Below, one piece after another: positions 32,648-43,125 of a DNA stretch of 64,000 nt (position 1 is its first letter; each line of letters opens with the position of its first letter). The notes under the pieces were generated by a model that saw only the letters and a list, made by a program, of their open reading frames with translations, had not been told where the DNA came from and made no database searches. The stretch is from positions 5,169,925 to 5,233,924 of the forward strand of contig OY725488.1 in the NCBI GenBank assembly GCA_963281255.1, read 5' to 3'. The translations under genes were made by a program, and so were the position numbers. The stretch is from Aphrocallistes beatrix (lineage: Eukaryota > Porifera > Hexactinellida > Sceptrulophora > Aphrocallistidae).

Positions 32648-33257
32648 GAGGCGCATGCATTTGTCCGAATTGCGTCAACTGTCATTTGTCCGAATCAGAA
32701 TTTGGAACATTGTCATTTGTCCGAATCGATTCTTGGAATATTATCATTTGTCCGAATCGTAATTTGGAATATTGTCACTTGTCCGAATAGCAATTTGGAA
32801 TATTGTCACTTATCCGAATCGATTCCTGGAATTTTGTCACTTAAAATTAAAATGCCAATTTTACACTCAATTGGACAATATTTCGAACTTGAAACTTTTC
32901 TGATATATATCATTTCCAAAATGTTGACTTTCAATCTCCCATTCATTCTAAATGAAACTTAAATTACGATTCGGACAAATGACAAAATTCCAAGAATCGA
33001 TTCAGACAAGTGACAATATTCCAAATTACGATTCGGACAAGTGACAATATTCCAAATTACGATTCGGACAAATGACAATATCCCAAAAATCGATTCGGAT
33101 AAATGACAATATTCCAAGAATCGATTCGGACAAATGACAATATTCCAAATTACGATTCGGACGAGTGACAATATTCCAAAAATCGATTCGGACAAATGAC
33201 AGTTAACGCAATTCGGACAAATGACAACTTACAAATTCGGACAAATGCTGCGTCCCC
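32648..33257. mobile_element. Foldback-type element EE with array-built inverted arms
   Basis: The outer ends are GAGGCGCATGCATTTGTCCG and the mirror CGGACAAATGCTGCGTCCCC. Each arm is a tandem array of a ~30-bp unit ('catttgtccgaatcgattc' plus 'ttggaatattg'), inverted between arms, around a unique centre (about 32840-32955). A 9-bp near-identical repeat flanks it (AAGTAACCC 32639-32647, AAGTAATCC 33258-33266). This is the architecture of foldback/Mutator-related elements. No protein. Confidence 0.8.
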
Positions 33258-33304
33258 AAGTAATCCATGGTGAGGTAAAATTCGTACCGTGAATCGATAG
33301 TTAC

Positions 33305-33425
33305 GAAGGCCCTCGCTAATCCGAACAGCTCTGTACCGATTATCGAAAAAATCGTTCGGATTAGTGAATTTGTTCCGATTAGCGAAATAACACTAATTCA
33401 ATGGGGTATTAACTATAATAAATGT
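33305..33425. repeat. Fragment of Tigger-like repeat W
   Basis: 'ccctcgctaatccgaac' and the inverted 'gttcggattagtg' match the termini of the complete element at 39897-40212. Rearranged and incomplete. Confidence 0.5.
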
Positions 33426-33479
33426 GTATTGTTAAAAAATTAGAAATTTTGTGAGTGATGTAGATAAGTCTGAAGATAT

Positions 33480-33541
33480 TAAGCAATCCCTGGTCCAAAA
33501 AAAATAGGGAGTACCATTGCCTTAGTGTATAGAATGCTATG
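33480..33541. repeat. Detached end of family Q
   Basis: 'accattgccttagtgtata' followed by 'gaatgctatgg' is a right end of family Q with no partner nearby. Confidence 0.55.
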
Positions 33542-33798
33542 GTTGGGTTTAAAGAATAGTTGTAAGTAAACTGGTGCAGTTTTCGATTTTGTTTTCAAAA
33601 ATTAGATAATTGGGAACAATTAAAGTAAGAATAATCACATTAGGAGAGAATCATCATTTTTACCCAATTTGGGGATGTATGTCCCAAACAGATCCCGCTG
33701 TGACGTCATAATCCCATAATTTCGCCTTCAAAATCCAATAGATCGCTGTTTGCATGTAAAAATACTCCTGTATATTAATTTTCAGCTTTCTACTTCGT

Positions 33799-34911
33799 AT
33801 GATGGACTCTTTTCTATTAATTATGGAACAAAGAAACAATCATATAAACAAGTTTCTTATCACTGTTACATTTAAGTTATTCTCTTGCATTAGTGGTATT
33901 ACGCACAACAATTGCTATATGATGTATGAGAGCGTAACTATAAATGACTTTGAGGTAAATGCAAATGAGGTCGAAATCCCGTTGGCTGTATCTACATTCA
34001 AAAAATACGGCTGTTTAGTTGTGAGAGGTCTTAACGCTGGATATGTAGACGATATTTTCAAAGATGCAGTTGTCGTGGCAAAACAGGCTGTATCGTTACT
34101 TGACCAGGCAGAGAAGATCCCTCAAGGCTGGCAAACGCCAGATGGTACTCTCTTCATTCCTGCTAGTCCTGAATACAGGTCAAAACTCGGACGTGATAAG
34201 CAGATCATGGTACTTGGGTTAGATTATATGACTAGTGCAGCCATGACGCGTGCAGCCTTAGATAAGCGCTGTCTCGATATTATTGAGGGAATTCTAGGCC
34301 CCAACATCGAACTGTTCGGAAAGGGACAATGCTTTTTTAAGGAACCTGCTGGCGGTAACCCCAAATACCTGCACCAGGACAACGCATACTTTGAGTTTGC
34401 CAAAGAAGGGATAGTGGGTACTCTCAACTACGCGGTTGATACAGATCTAAAGAGGAATAACGGTCCACTCTATGTGATCCCTGGCACTCATCGGAAGGGA
34501 GGGTATGGACACGATCGATCTGGGGCTTATTCCGGCCTGACAGAACATAACGCATACATCGAGCATGTCGACACAGATTCACACCTTGCTCTGGACCCCT
34601 CTGAATGGAACTTCGAGGAGAGTATCCCGATTGAGGGGAAGGCTGGAGACGCTATTTTCTTTCACGTCAATCTCGTGCACGGGTCTACGCCCAATTACTC
34701 GGACAGGCCTAGGCCCACTTTCATAAATCGGTATTTGGCAGCCGACGACTACGCAATAATGCCACAAGCAACCTCAGTGGAAATGCGGCGCATACAAGTG
34801 GAGAAATTCAATGCAGAGGGCGCAACGGTGAAAGAGAGGGGAATTTTAGTGAGAGGTAGACGTGCTTATACTACTGGCGCGAAGTGGGTGCTGCCAATTC
34901 ATCACCATTAA
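33799..34911 (+). CDS. Phytanoyl-CoA dioxygenase (PhyH) family protein
   Basis: Single frame of 370 codons for an Fe(II)/2-oxoglutarate oxygenase, a family that hydroxylates small or lipid substrates using 2-oxoglutarate. Visible: KYGCLVVRGLN, the usual PhyH N-terminal strand; LHQDNAYFE with the metal-binding His-x-Asp near residues 192-194; GPLYVIPGTHRKG; and FHVNLVHGSTPNYSDRPRP, where the last His (near residue 294) is the third metal ligand and the Arg-rich stretch after it suits 2-oxoglutarate binding. The catalytic triad is complete. The homologous part starts near codon 41, so the ATG at 33919 (MMYESVTINDF) is a more likely start than the first ATG; the leading 40 residues are hydrophobic and unlike the family. 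The substrate cannot be told from sequence. Convergent with TARBP1, about 170 bp apart. GC is higher than the flanks. No introns. Confidence 0.88.
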   Translation: MMDSFLLIMEQRNNHINKFLITVTFKLFSCISGITHNNCYMMYESVTINDFEVNANEVEIPLAVSTFKKYGCLVVRGLNAGYVDDIFKDAVVVAKQAVSLLDQAEKIPQGWQTPDGTLFIPASPEYRSKLGRDKQIMVLGLDYMTSAAMTRAALDKRCLDIIEGILGPNIELFGKGQCFFKEPAGGNPKYLHQDNAYFEFAKEGIVGTLNYAVDTDLKRNNGPLYVIPGTHRKGGYGHDRSGAYSGLTEHNAYIEHVDTDSHLALDPSEWNFEESIPIEGKAGDAIFFHVNLVHGSTPNYSDRPRPTFINRYLAADDYAIMPQATSVEMRRIQVEKFNAEGATVKERGILVRGRRAYTTGAKWVLPIHHH

Positions 34912-35084
34912 ATATAGTTACTAACAGTTACTTAATTTTCTCACTTCCATATCCAATACTAGTTATTATCTTTTTAATCTTTTCACTTTTTCCATTTTAA
35001 TAATATTCCTGATAAACATTAGACTCATAATTACTCTAGTATGTAGCTATTAAATACGTAATTTCAATATCTTAATGTGATTGA
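34912..35084. other. Convergent intergenic spacer
   Basis: 173 bp holding the 3' ends of two host genes. AT-rich, with no canonical AATAAA on the plus strand that I can see, and no transposon. Confidence 0.6.
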
Positions 35085-38000
35085 TTATATATCCATTTGG
35101 ACTAAGTGCTGACTCGCGTATCGCCAAATAGCAATGGCTGAGGATACATGCACATTGAGAGAACGTATGAACCCGAATTGAGGGATTTGTATGCACATGT
35201 CCATTATTTCCAACAGCTCCACTGGAATGCCGAACTTCTCGTGACCTACCAGGAGTACGCTTCGTCGAGGGAAGGAGAACTTGTCCAGACTGTAGCTGCT
35301 GGGAGTCTGTTCTAATCCTATGATCGTGTACCCTCCCTCTTTAACACTTTGGACGTAATTTTGCAATTGATCTACCTTTACTTCTTTAATGGCTAGCCAC
35401 CTCTCTGCTGACACGCTGAGCGAAGTGAAGCATCTATCTTCCAACACCTTCCTATTAGAGATAACCATTTCCCCTACTCCGAATACTTCGCAAGTCCTGC
35501 ACATTCCACCCAGGTTGGTGGGTTTATCAATCAGACTCGCAATCAAAATGAGCTGCCCCTTTTGATTCGATTTGGTATCTTGACTGAATGTCCTTTCTAA
35601 ATCGATCGCTACTTCTCCTTGGAGTTCTTCCCATGGCATTATCTTCTTTTGCATTACTTCCCTAATCCTCAAGTCTTGTCTCACATCTACATGCCTCTCT
35701 TCAACAAAGCTGTTCTGTTTCTCACTCCAGAAGGCTATGTTAGCATTTCCAAGAGGTATCAAGTGTTCCCTATTCCATTTCTCCTGCCCCCTATCTGCTA
35801 GCTCTAACAGTCCAACATCTCCCACATCTAACCCGAAATGAAGAGGCAAGTGTCTCATTACGGAAGAGAACGACACTTCATATCCCACAGCAGTTACCCA
35901 TCCTATTTGTTCAGCTTGTCCTCCTGCACTAGGACAGTACTTGAGCAGTGAGTCGAGGGGGAGGGAATTGGAAATTGGTAGCTGTCTGAGAAGGTTGAGA
36001 GTATCTAAGGCAGAGATCCTCAGTTGAGAATTGTTTGAGGACATCATTGCCATCATTAGAGCGGAGAATTCTATCAAATATCCGATCGATAGAGTAATCT
36101 TTTTGAAAAGTAACGAGAGAATAAGGAGATAAGAAACACACACAAAAGGGAGCAGTGAGGGTGCAGAGAATAGCAAGCGCATTTCATCTAATAGAGTGGT
36201 GAGTAGGGGCTCGTGGTCTGCTATCAGTAGTGCTGCTGCCCTTTCTATATAGCAGCGAATAGATGGCTGAGAATTCGCTGGAATATGTTCCTTCAGTAGC
36301 GAGAGAAGAAGCTTCCGATTCCAGTCAGTATGAAGTGTCTCGTTATTCCCCAGCAGAGAGGCTAATAATAATAGAAACACCTGCCAAGTGCGGAGTTTAT
36401 CTCTATGAAATTTCGAATTAAATACACAGGATCTACCTCGCTCTGCTGTTCTTTCATTTTCAACCTTCAAAAGTTCTTGTATGATGCAGTCTAACAGAGA
36501 AGAGTAGTCCAATCGTTTTGAGACACGCACACTTGTTAACAACCCTATCAGCTCCAATCGGTACAGATCTGAGTAATTCTGTGAGATATGGGATCTCCAA
36601 TGAGAAAAATCGAACTCTTTTAAGCTGTGCGCGAATATTATTCCGTCTACTTGCTGTCTAACTGGTTTAGTTAGCTCACTTGACGTCAAGAGCAAGTATA
36701 CAATCTGTTGCCAGTGCTTATATATGCCACCCATGGTTTCACTTGAACACCAAATACAATCCAAATGCTTTACTATTATATACAATGCGCCAATTTTATT
36801 CTCCCCCCATTCTATTACTTCACTCATCAGAGAAGATATATTACATTGTTCACTTTGAGGGCGACACTGTGACAACAACTCTTCGCTCAGGCAAGTTCGG
36901 AGAAAGTCAGGGAATAACAAGTGCAGTTTATTTGAGTCTGTAGCTTCTTCTCTCAGTCCGCGCCAGCATGCGGACACACATTCTCCACACAACTCCGGAT
37001 CCAGTCCGTAGAGAATCGGCAGAAGAGGCTCAAGAATCTGGAAGATAGAGACAAGGCCTGAGTAATTGGTTACCACAGCGAGCTCTTTCAATACGGATGC
37101 AACGCTAACTGCTGATAGGCCAAGAGAAACTAAGTGAGACATATTAATGGCAGCTAGTACAGCAGTGATAAAATGAGCATGACTTCTAATATCGGGCAAC
37201 TTGAAAGTGTCCTTACGGAGGAGAGGGAAGAGGCTAGCTATTTTCTTTACTGCTGGAGAAAGGATAGCCCATGAAGATTCTCCTTCATTCGTTACTGAGG
37301 GCATAAGTGCTATTAAAGAGAACAGGTTAACCGTTTTATAAGTTAACTTAATTTCGCTTCCTTGCTCTGAGGATATCTCTAGCTCAGGCGCACATATGTT
37401 GGACAACTTCATAGCTAGCGGTTCCCAAATCTGTTCTGAACAGTTCCCACTAATGCGTTGGAACTCACGAATGTTGGACACGAATTGTATCAACTCAACG
37501 CCAATCTCCTGTTCAATTAGATAGACCGTAATTTCTGTCAGGTTCGATTTCAGTGCTGTGTATACTCGGTAGGACGATTTCAGATTAGTTAGATTGTTCG
37601 ATAAAGCTACTGCGATCACTGAGCTAGCTAGAGTTAGAGCTCTCGCCGTCCTCTCTTGCGAGAGATAAGGGTGAGTTCCAACATGCATGAGGATCTGAGT
37701 GAGTGATGAGAGAGCGATATCTAACTCGGTGGAAATTTCAGCAGATTTGGTCTCTGCTACCAAAGCTAAAACGCCTACCACAATACTTGATTTATTAGGA
37801 AGACCTGGTCGGATTTTGCATTCTGAAGGAATATCTGGTATCCGCTGCGCACTAGCCAAATTCTCCAGATAAACCTGCTCATTAGAATCTGGATCTATCC
37901 TCCCCATATATATATCAAAAATATGTTTAAGAGTTTTTTCAAAATCCTGGGATAACTTAGTGTTTTTGCAGATGAGCTTACTTATAAAGTCATTTAATTC

Positions 38001-39551
38001 TTTCCATTCCGATGATTCAGTTAAGGACAATTCCATATCTGAGAGTGTCAGTAGTATATCTCCCCAGGCACAGAACTTGATGTTTATTAGGTGGGTTAGC
38101 ATTCTTAAGAGGAAGCATTTAATAGCTCTGTTTAGAAGTTGTGAGTGTGCCAAAACGGTTCTGGAGAGTAGCTTTCTCATGACAACGAGAGCTTTGCACC
38201 CTATAATTGGGCGTGGAGCCATTTTGGAGAGCGAGTAACTTAGGTAAAATAGTGGAATTTCTGAAAGGGAGGTAAGACTACAGAATATATTCGCTAGCTG
38301 TGCTTCAGCTTCAAAATCTGTAAAAGCTTCTAAAAATTGAGAAAATAGTCCAATAATTGAATAAACTAAATTTGTTGCGTTGCCTCTAAAGAAGGAAGGA
38401 TTGTTTATTGCTAATATCAAAGACTCTGTAACAAATTTAGCAACATCTGGCTGCGTGGAGTGAGAGAGAGGGCATGCTAGCACTGCATGTATACCCCATG
38501 ATTGTACTAAGCGAGATTCATGCGAGAAGAGGCGGTTAAAGAGAGTGAGTAGCCAGGAGAAGTGAAGAGTGTGTGTACCAGCAAGTTCTTCTTTTTTGAT
38601 AAAGTCTGCTATGGAATAGAGAAGAGGCAGAGAAGATTGGAGTATATGTGTCTGAGTTTCTTCAAAGGTCTCTAACAAATATATCACTGTTTCCCAGCGT
38701 TCAGAAATGTCAGACTGTGGATCAGCCAAACCAATAAATGCTACGCAGAGTGGTAGTTTCTCACAAGGATACTGCCACAAGTCAGCAGAACTTCTTTTCA
38801 AGAGGAAAAGAGATTGTTTCCTTCTCAGTGAGTCTGCATTAATTAATCCCTTTTGTACTATATTCCAGAATATTTCTTTTAGATGGTACCTAAAGGGTAA
38901 ACGCTCGGATTTATCTTTCGAGTAGGAGTATAGTTTTGTTAGTAATGAGTATTCTAGACATGGCTGTGAAGGCCTCAACTCTTCATCATGGAACAGTTGG
39001 ATCAAATAGAATAATTCACTTTTACGCTCATCTGAATTCGCAAATTCTCGGAGACATGTTAGCACTTGCTTCAAGTATTTACCTTTGCTGGAGACGCTCA
39101 GGTGCATCAACAGCTTGAAGCTATGCTCACTGTCATCTCCGGCTGAAGCTAATCTCATAATGTATGGAGAAGAAAGAAAGATTAATGTATTGCACACGTT
39201 TTTAGCATCCTCTTGTTTACAGGAAAAGTCTGTTTTGAAAGCTAGATTGCACTTCTTTATTCGTTCAGCGTCTAGATGTATTTCAAGAGATTGGGGAAAT
39301 ATTTCTCTCTTTAAAAGCTTTTGAAGGCTTTCATCTTTTTCAACTAAAAATGGAATCATCTTCTCTATAACATAAAGTGCATCCTCTCCAGTCTGCGGAT
39401 GATGATACTCTTGTATTAGCCTCTGATAAATTAATTCAGCCTCGTTCGGAGGAATTATACACCCTCCAACTTGCAACAGTTCTGAAAGCAACTTGATATT
39501 AGTAGTAGAGATCGGAGAGTCGTGTGCCAGCATTCGGGCGATGAATTCCAT
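35085..39551 (-). CDS. TARBP1: tRNA (guanosine-2'-O)-methyltransferase TARBP1
   Basis: A 1488-codon single frame. The open frame can be drawn from a GTG at 39554, but the ATG at 39551 (MEFIARML) is the proper start. Residues 1 to about 1300 are a long alpha-helical, HEAT-like region rich in Leu. The last 158 residues form a SpoU/TrmH (SPOUT) domain: LIASLIDKPTNLGGMCRTCE (motif 1, N-x-x-x-x-R), VLLVGHEKFGIP (motif 2) and IPQFGFIRSLNVHVSSAIAI (motif 3). This is the knotted S-adenosylmethionine-binding fold that methylates the 2'-OH of G18 in tRNA, as yeast Trm3 and human TARBP1 do. Length is a little below the human protein (about 1620 residues). No introns, no stops; it looks functional. The domain order excludes bacterial TrmH, which lacks the N-terminal region. 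Confidence 0.93.
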   Translation of the reverse strand: MEFIARMLAHDSPISTTNIKLLSELLQVGGCIIPPNEAELIYQRLIQEYHHPQTGEDALYVIEKMIPFLVEKDESLQKLLKREIFPQSLEIHLDAERIKKCNLAFKTDFSCKQEDAKNVCNTLIFLSSPYIMRLASAGDDSEHSFKLLMHLSVSSKGKYLKQVLTCLREFANSDERKSELFYLIQLFHDEELRPSQPCLEYSLLTKLYSYSKDKSERLPFRYHLKEIFWNIVQKGLINADSLRRKQSLFLLKRSSADLWQYPCEKLPLCVAFIGLADPQSDISERWETVIYLLETFEETQTHILQSSLPLLYSIADFIKKEELAGTHTLHFSWLLTLFNRLFSHESRLVQSWGIHAVLACPLSHSTQPDVAKFVTESLILAINNPSFFRGNATNLVYSIIGLFSQFLEAFTDFEAEAQLANIFCSLTSLSEIPLFYLSYSLSKMAPRPIIGCKALVVMRKLLSRTVLAHSQLLNRAIKCFLLRMLTHLINIKFCAWGDILLTLSDMELSLTESSEWKELNDFISKLICKNTKLSQDFEKTLKHIFDIYMGRIDPDSNEQVYLENLASAQRIPDIPSECKIRPGLPNKSSIVVGVLALVAETKSAEISTELDIALSSLTQILMHVGTHPYLSQERTARALTLASSVIAVALSNNLTNLKSSYRVYTALKSNLTEITVYLIEQEIGVELIQFVSNIREFQRISGNCSEQIWEPLAMKLSNICAPELEISSEQGSEIKLTYKTVNLFSLIALMPSVTNEGESSWAILSPAVKKIASLFPLLRKDTFKLPDIRSHAHFITAVLAAINMSHLVSLGLSAVSVASVLKELAVVTNYSGLVSIFQILEPLLPILYGLDPELCGECVSACWRGLREEATDSNKLHLLFPDFLRTCLSEELLSQCRPQSEQCNISSLMSEVIEWGENKIGALYIIVKHLDCIWCSSETMGGIYKHWQQIVYLLLTSSELTKPVRQQVDGIIFAHSLKEFDFSHWRSHISQNYSDLYRLELIGLLTSVRVSKRLDYSSLLDCIIQELLKVENERTAERGRSCVFNSKFHRDKLRTWQVFLLLLASLLGNNETLHTDWNRKLLLSLLKEHIPANSQPSIRCYIERAAALLIADHEPLLTTLLDEMRLLFSAPSLLPFVCVSYLLILSLLFKKITLSIGYLIEFSALMMAMMSSNNSQLRISALDTLNLLRQLPISNSLPLDSLLKYCPSAGGQAEQIGWVTAVGYEVSFSSVMRHLPLHFGLDVGDVGLLELADRGQEKWNREHLIPLGNANIAFWSEKQNSFVEERHVDVRQDLRIREVMQKKIMPWEELQGEVAIDLERTFSQDTKSNQKGQLILIASLIDKPTNLGGMCRTCEVFGVGEMVISNRKVLEDRCFTSLSVSAERWLAIKEVKVDQLQNYVQSVKEGGYTIIGLEQTPSSYSLDKFSFPRRSVLLVGHEKFGIPVELLEIMDMCIQIPQFGFIRSLNVHVSSAIAIWRYASQHLVQMDI

Positions 39552-39639
39552 CACAACTATTCGTGTATTTTGAAGAAAATTCCTAAACTGTTCAATAGTT
39601 TGTAAATTATCCTATCTACTCAAGTTTAGGCCACTGTTA

Positions 39640-39808
39640 ATAGGGACATGGCCGGCGCCATGTTTTATCGGCAGTGGGTGTCCTAAGAGGGATTTCCCTG
39701 AAAGTGGGTGTCCATTTATGGAGGGATATAATATTGTACAATATGATAAAACAAGACGCAGTGGGTGTCTGGACACCCAGGACACCCCCGGTGGCGCCGG
39801 CCCTGAGG
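39640..39808. repeat. GC-rich inverted repeat upstream of TARBP1
   Basis: 'catggccggcgccatg' at the left and 'ggtggcgccggccctg' at the right, with 'gtgggtgtcc' repeats between. AGGGA occurs outside each end, a possible 5-bp duplication. Probably a MITE; it starts about 90 bp upstream of the TARBP1 ATG. Confidence 0.5.
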
Positions 39809-39814
39809 GAACTT

Positions 39815-40344
39815 GTTTCAGCTCCGAAAAGACCTTCAGTGGGGATGCGGACGGGTAGTATACGTATCATTATAATTATCACATTATTTGATATTACAGT
39901 ACCCTTCGCTAATCCGAACCCTCACTGATCCGTATACTTCATTCTTACAATCCGAATACCCAAAATATAATCTTATTCACCTCTATGTTTTGAACCAAGT
40001 TTATAATATTCTTATATATTTCAATAAGATTGAGAAACCTCTAAGCAATCATAACAAAATATTATCCTTAATATTCTAACAATACAAATTTATTATAGTT
40101 AATATCACATTGGTGTTACTTCACTAATCGGTACAAATTCACTAATCCAAACAAATTTTTATCATTGGCAATTTGGCACAGAGCAGTTCGGATTAGCGAG
40201 GGTGTACTACTGTACTCGTATAATCAAGACTGATAGTTTGATATATAATTTGCTAAAAACAATTAACATTGAAGTCTTCTTCATCAATATACGTAGTATA
40301 TTGAAATGCTAGTTATATCGACTTCATAACCGAGGTATTACTAT
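39815..40344. repeat. Repeat S, copy 2, left part
   Basis: Matches 17320-17550 ('gaccttcagtggggatgcgg'). Interrupted by element W (39897-40212) and then by the composite beginning near 40345. The right part lies at 46456-46590. Confidence 0.55.
39897..40212. mobile_element. Tigger-like MITE (family W)
   Basis: Ends CAGTACCCTTCGCTAATCCG and the mirror through CGGATTAGCGAGGGTG to ...CTACTG. TA on both sides (39895-39896, 40213-40214). Copy 1 of repeat S (17380-17400) shows the uninterrupted sequence. Confidence 0.8.
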
Positions 40345-40999
40345 TCGCATGCGAATAAGCTACTAGTATTTGCTTGCGAATAAGTTACTATTTGCATGCG
40401 AACAATTACGAATCAAATTCAAGGAACTGTCACAAAAAATTTGGAACCTTACAGAATGGTATCCCCCGTCCTTACAATTCGAAATATTTGGACCACCCGA
40501 ACCAATATTTCAGAGTTATACTGAAATATATGGACCACTCTTAAATGATCGGTCTCCCTTAAGTGCGAGTATGGAGATCATGATCCTTAGGTACGAAGAT
40601 CATGATCATCGAAAGTATGTAGATAATGATTGTTGATTATTTTAATTGTATCCTTGTTCAATACCTTCGTTGTGTTATGCAATATTATTAATAACATTTG
40701 ACGGTTCATAGGCACCAAACGATCGCGTTGGAGGAGGACATATAATTTTAACTCTCTTGGCTCTACGGACTGGGGGAGGAGACTAATACACTCCAGCCGC
40801 CCAGTTCTGATTGCGTCCCTTTCAATTGCTGTATCGCATTTTGTAAATACAGTATGTATGTATAAGTATGGCAAAGCTACATTTTATGCCATATATACCC
40901 TTCAGTTTGTTTCCTCCCAGTGGCATTAACTTCCGAATTATTTCAAAGGGGTAAAATAGAATTTTGACCACACCCTTAGCCCTAGTTGAAATCCATAGC

Positions 41000-41292
41000 C
41001 AAGGGCGTAGGGAGGGGAGATCAGGGGGAGGCAGCTGCCCCCCCCCCAAAGGCTGGAAAAAGTCTGAATATTTAATTAATAAATTATAAAATAATTGATG
41101 AGAGAGAGGAGTGTCATCGGAGTTAATTGTACTTCTAGAACCTCAAAATTAGATGAATCTGTCCAAATCTTTAGAGAAATTGTTGTTAGCTTCCAGGGGC
41201 AAAGCTCCTGGGCCCTACTAAGGGGCTTACAGCGTCCCAGACCCCCAGCTTTCTGATATGCCCCCCCTGCAAAACGTTCTGGCTACGCCCAT
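41000..41292. mobile_element. hAT-like MITE, 293 bp
   Basis: Ends CAAGGGCGTAG and CTACGCCCAT, with ATCCATAGC on both sides (40991-40999, 41293-41301). Eight or nine bases of duplication depending on where the end is drawn. Poly-C/G tracts inside. Confidence 0.7.
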
Positions 41293-41878
41293 ATCCATAG
41301 CGTCATTTAATAGAATACACACAATTGACAATCCTCTCCACTTAATGCTATGATTTTATCCCTGCTCAAAATGCCCACTCTCCTACCGCAAAAAATCCAA
41401 ATGCCACTTTCGGCACCAATTTGAGACAATTCCAAATCTAAAATGCTGCGTTTTCTGAAGGGTTATTGGGTTTTCGATCTTATACCTACTTTAGAATATT
41501 TCTGACATATTTTACTTTGAGGCTTTGAACCTTTTTCTCGGACTTATTCCTACTTCAATTTTCAAATTTATTCCCGGATCCCCATATAATTCACAAATTA
41601 CAATAGAAATTGTATTTTTACTTCTCACACTTCGGTTATGAAACTACAGAAAATTCAAATTGTGAAGCCTTATATTACAATGAGTAAGTCAATATCTCCA
41701 AATTAGACTCAAAAATAATCGTTAGCGTCAAACTTTAGAAAGTCTCCCCCTCTCTGGCGCCCGCCAGGGGTCATAAATTGTGTTTTGGCTCTTAGATATA
41801 TTAAATCCACTGAAAAGTGTGTCTATTGGGATGTGCTACGTATTTTATTTAAAACCCGAAATATATATGTAGTACTTG

Positions 41879-43125
41879 TATATGTTACGGTAATGTGTGC
41901 TATTGGAAGATGTTGTCGAATTGCCAACATCTTCCGCGGGAGATGTTGGTACTAGTCAATGCATGGCTACTTTTCGTCACTAAGAAGGCTTCTGGAAAAT
42001 ACTTACTTTATTATGAAGTGTGAAAATTTTATGTGGTTACTACAGTCGACTCTCGTTAATACGAACACGGATAAGGAGTACAATCGGATAAGAAGTACAA
42101 GTTTTGATTCCCCAACCTAATCTATGGCAAAATATACACAAACGAACTCCGGTTAACACGAACACGGATAAGACGAAATATCGGATAATAAGTACGATTT
42201 GTGGATCCCCTTCAGTGCGTTTTCAATACTAAATACATCGGTTAATACGAACAGGTGTGTGCCTACGAGCACTTTGAATATGGTACGTAGTATGTACGTA
42301 GATAGATACTAGACAGATATTTCTCAATGAAAATACAGTCGAATCTCGTTAATACAACATGGATAATGAGTTCTCTATTTGACAAGTACAATTTCATACT
42401 CTCACGTAGTTATCAGTATGTATATTAAGTATTTTAGACAAATGTGGCTATGTACGTACTTCGGTTAATACGTACTCCGGATAAGGAGTACAAATCTCCA
42501 CGGTCCCTTGGTGTACGTGTTAACGAGAGTCGACTGTAGTAGTATTTGTAAGTTTTTTTTAATATAAATTTTATATTTATGCTTTTCACACCATCATATA
42601 CACATTATCATATCTCTTGACTGATTTTTTAAAATATGTTAATTTAAAATATGAGATTGGCCTACAACGGTTGACCTAGAGTTTTTAAGGGGTGTAGATT
42701 CCAAAAATTATAGAATAAATATTTTGTTTGTTTTGGACTCTACCCTATCATGTATTTCATTATTCAAAAATTTTAATTTTGGACAAAATGTTCGCAATAT
42801 TCTACTAATATTGATATTTGGAATCTACCACCAGGACCGTTCAAACACAGAAAGCAAGTCTCTAGCATATTTTAAAAAATCAGTCAAGAGGTGCGAGAAT
42901 GTGTATATGATGGTGTGAAAAGCAAAAATATAAAATTTATATTAAGAAACCTTACAAATACTACATAGTAACCACATAAAATTTTTCACACTTCATAATG
43001 AAGTAAAGTTTCCAGAAGCCTTCTTAGTGACGAAAAGTAGCCATACATTGACTAGTACCAACATCTCCCGCGGAAGATGTTGGCCATTCGACATCTTCCA
43101 ATTGCACACATCACCGTAACATATA
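41879..43125. mobile_element. Palindromic element with a Tigger MITE in one arm
   Basis: Outer ends 'tatatgttacggtaatgtgt' and its mirror at 43107-43125. Arms of about 330 bp share 'ccaacatcttccgcgggaga' and 'ggcttctgga'. The interior relates to the ~140-bp unit of Helitron-like family B. The left arm alone carries 42043-42536. Confidence 0.8.
42043..42536. mobile_element. Tigger/pogo-type MITE, 494 bp
   Basis: Ends CAGTCGACTCTCGTTAATAC and the mirror ...GTTAACGAGAGTCGACTG; TA on both sides. An internal second copy of the terminus at about 42337 suggests a composite. The mirror arm (about 42955-42975) gives the empty site. Confidence 0.9.

Noticed and set aside
32660-33240. Regularly spaced repeats that might look like a CRISPR array
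   Set aside because: Units are contiguous with little spacer diversity, inverted between two halves, and bounded by a 9-bp duplication: a foldback element in an animal genome.
35929-36141. Open frames antisense to or out of frame with TARBP1 and EXO1
   Set aside because: They are shadows of the long coding frames and show no family features.
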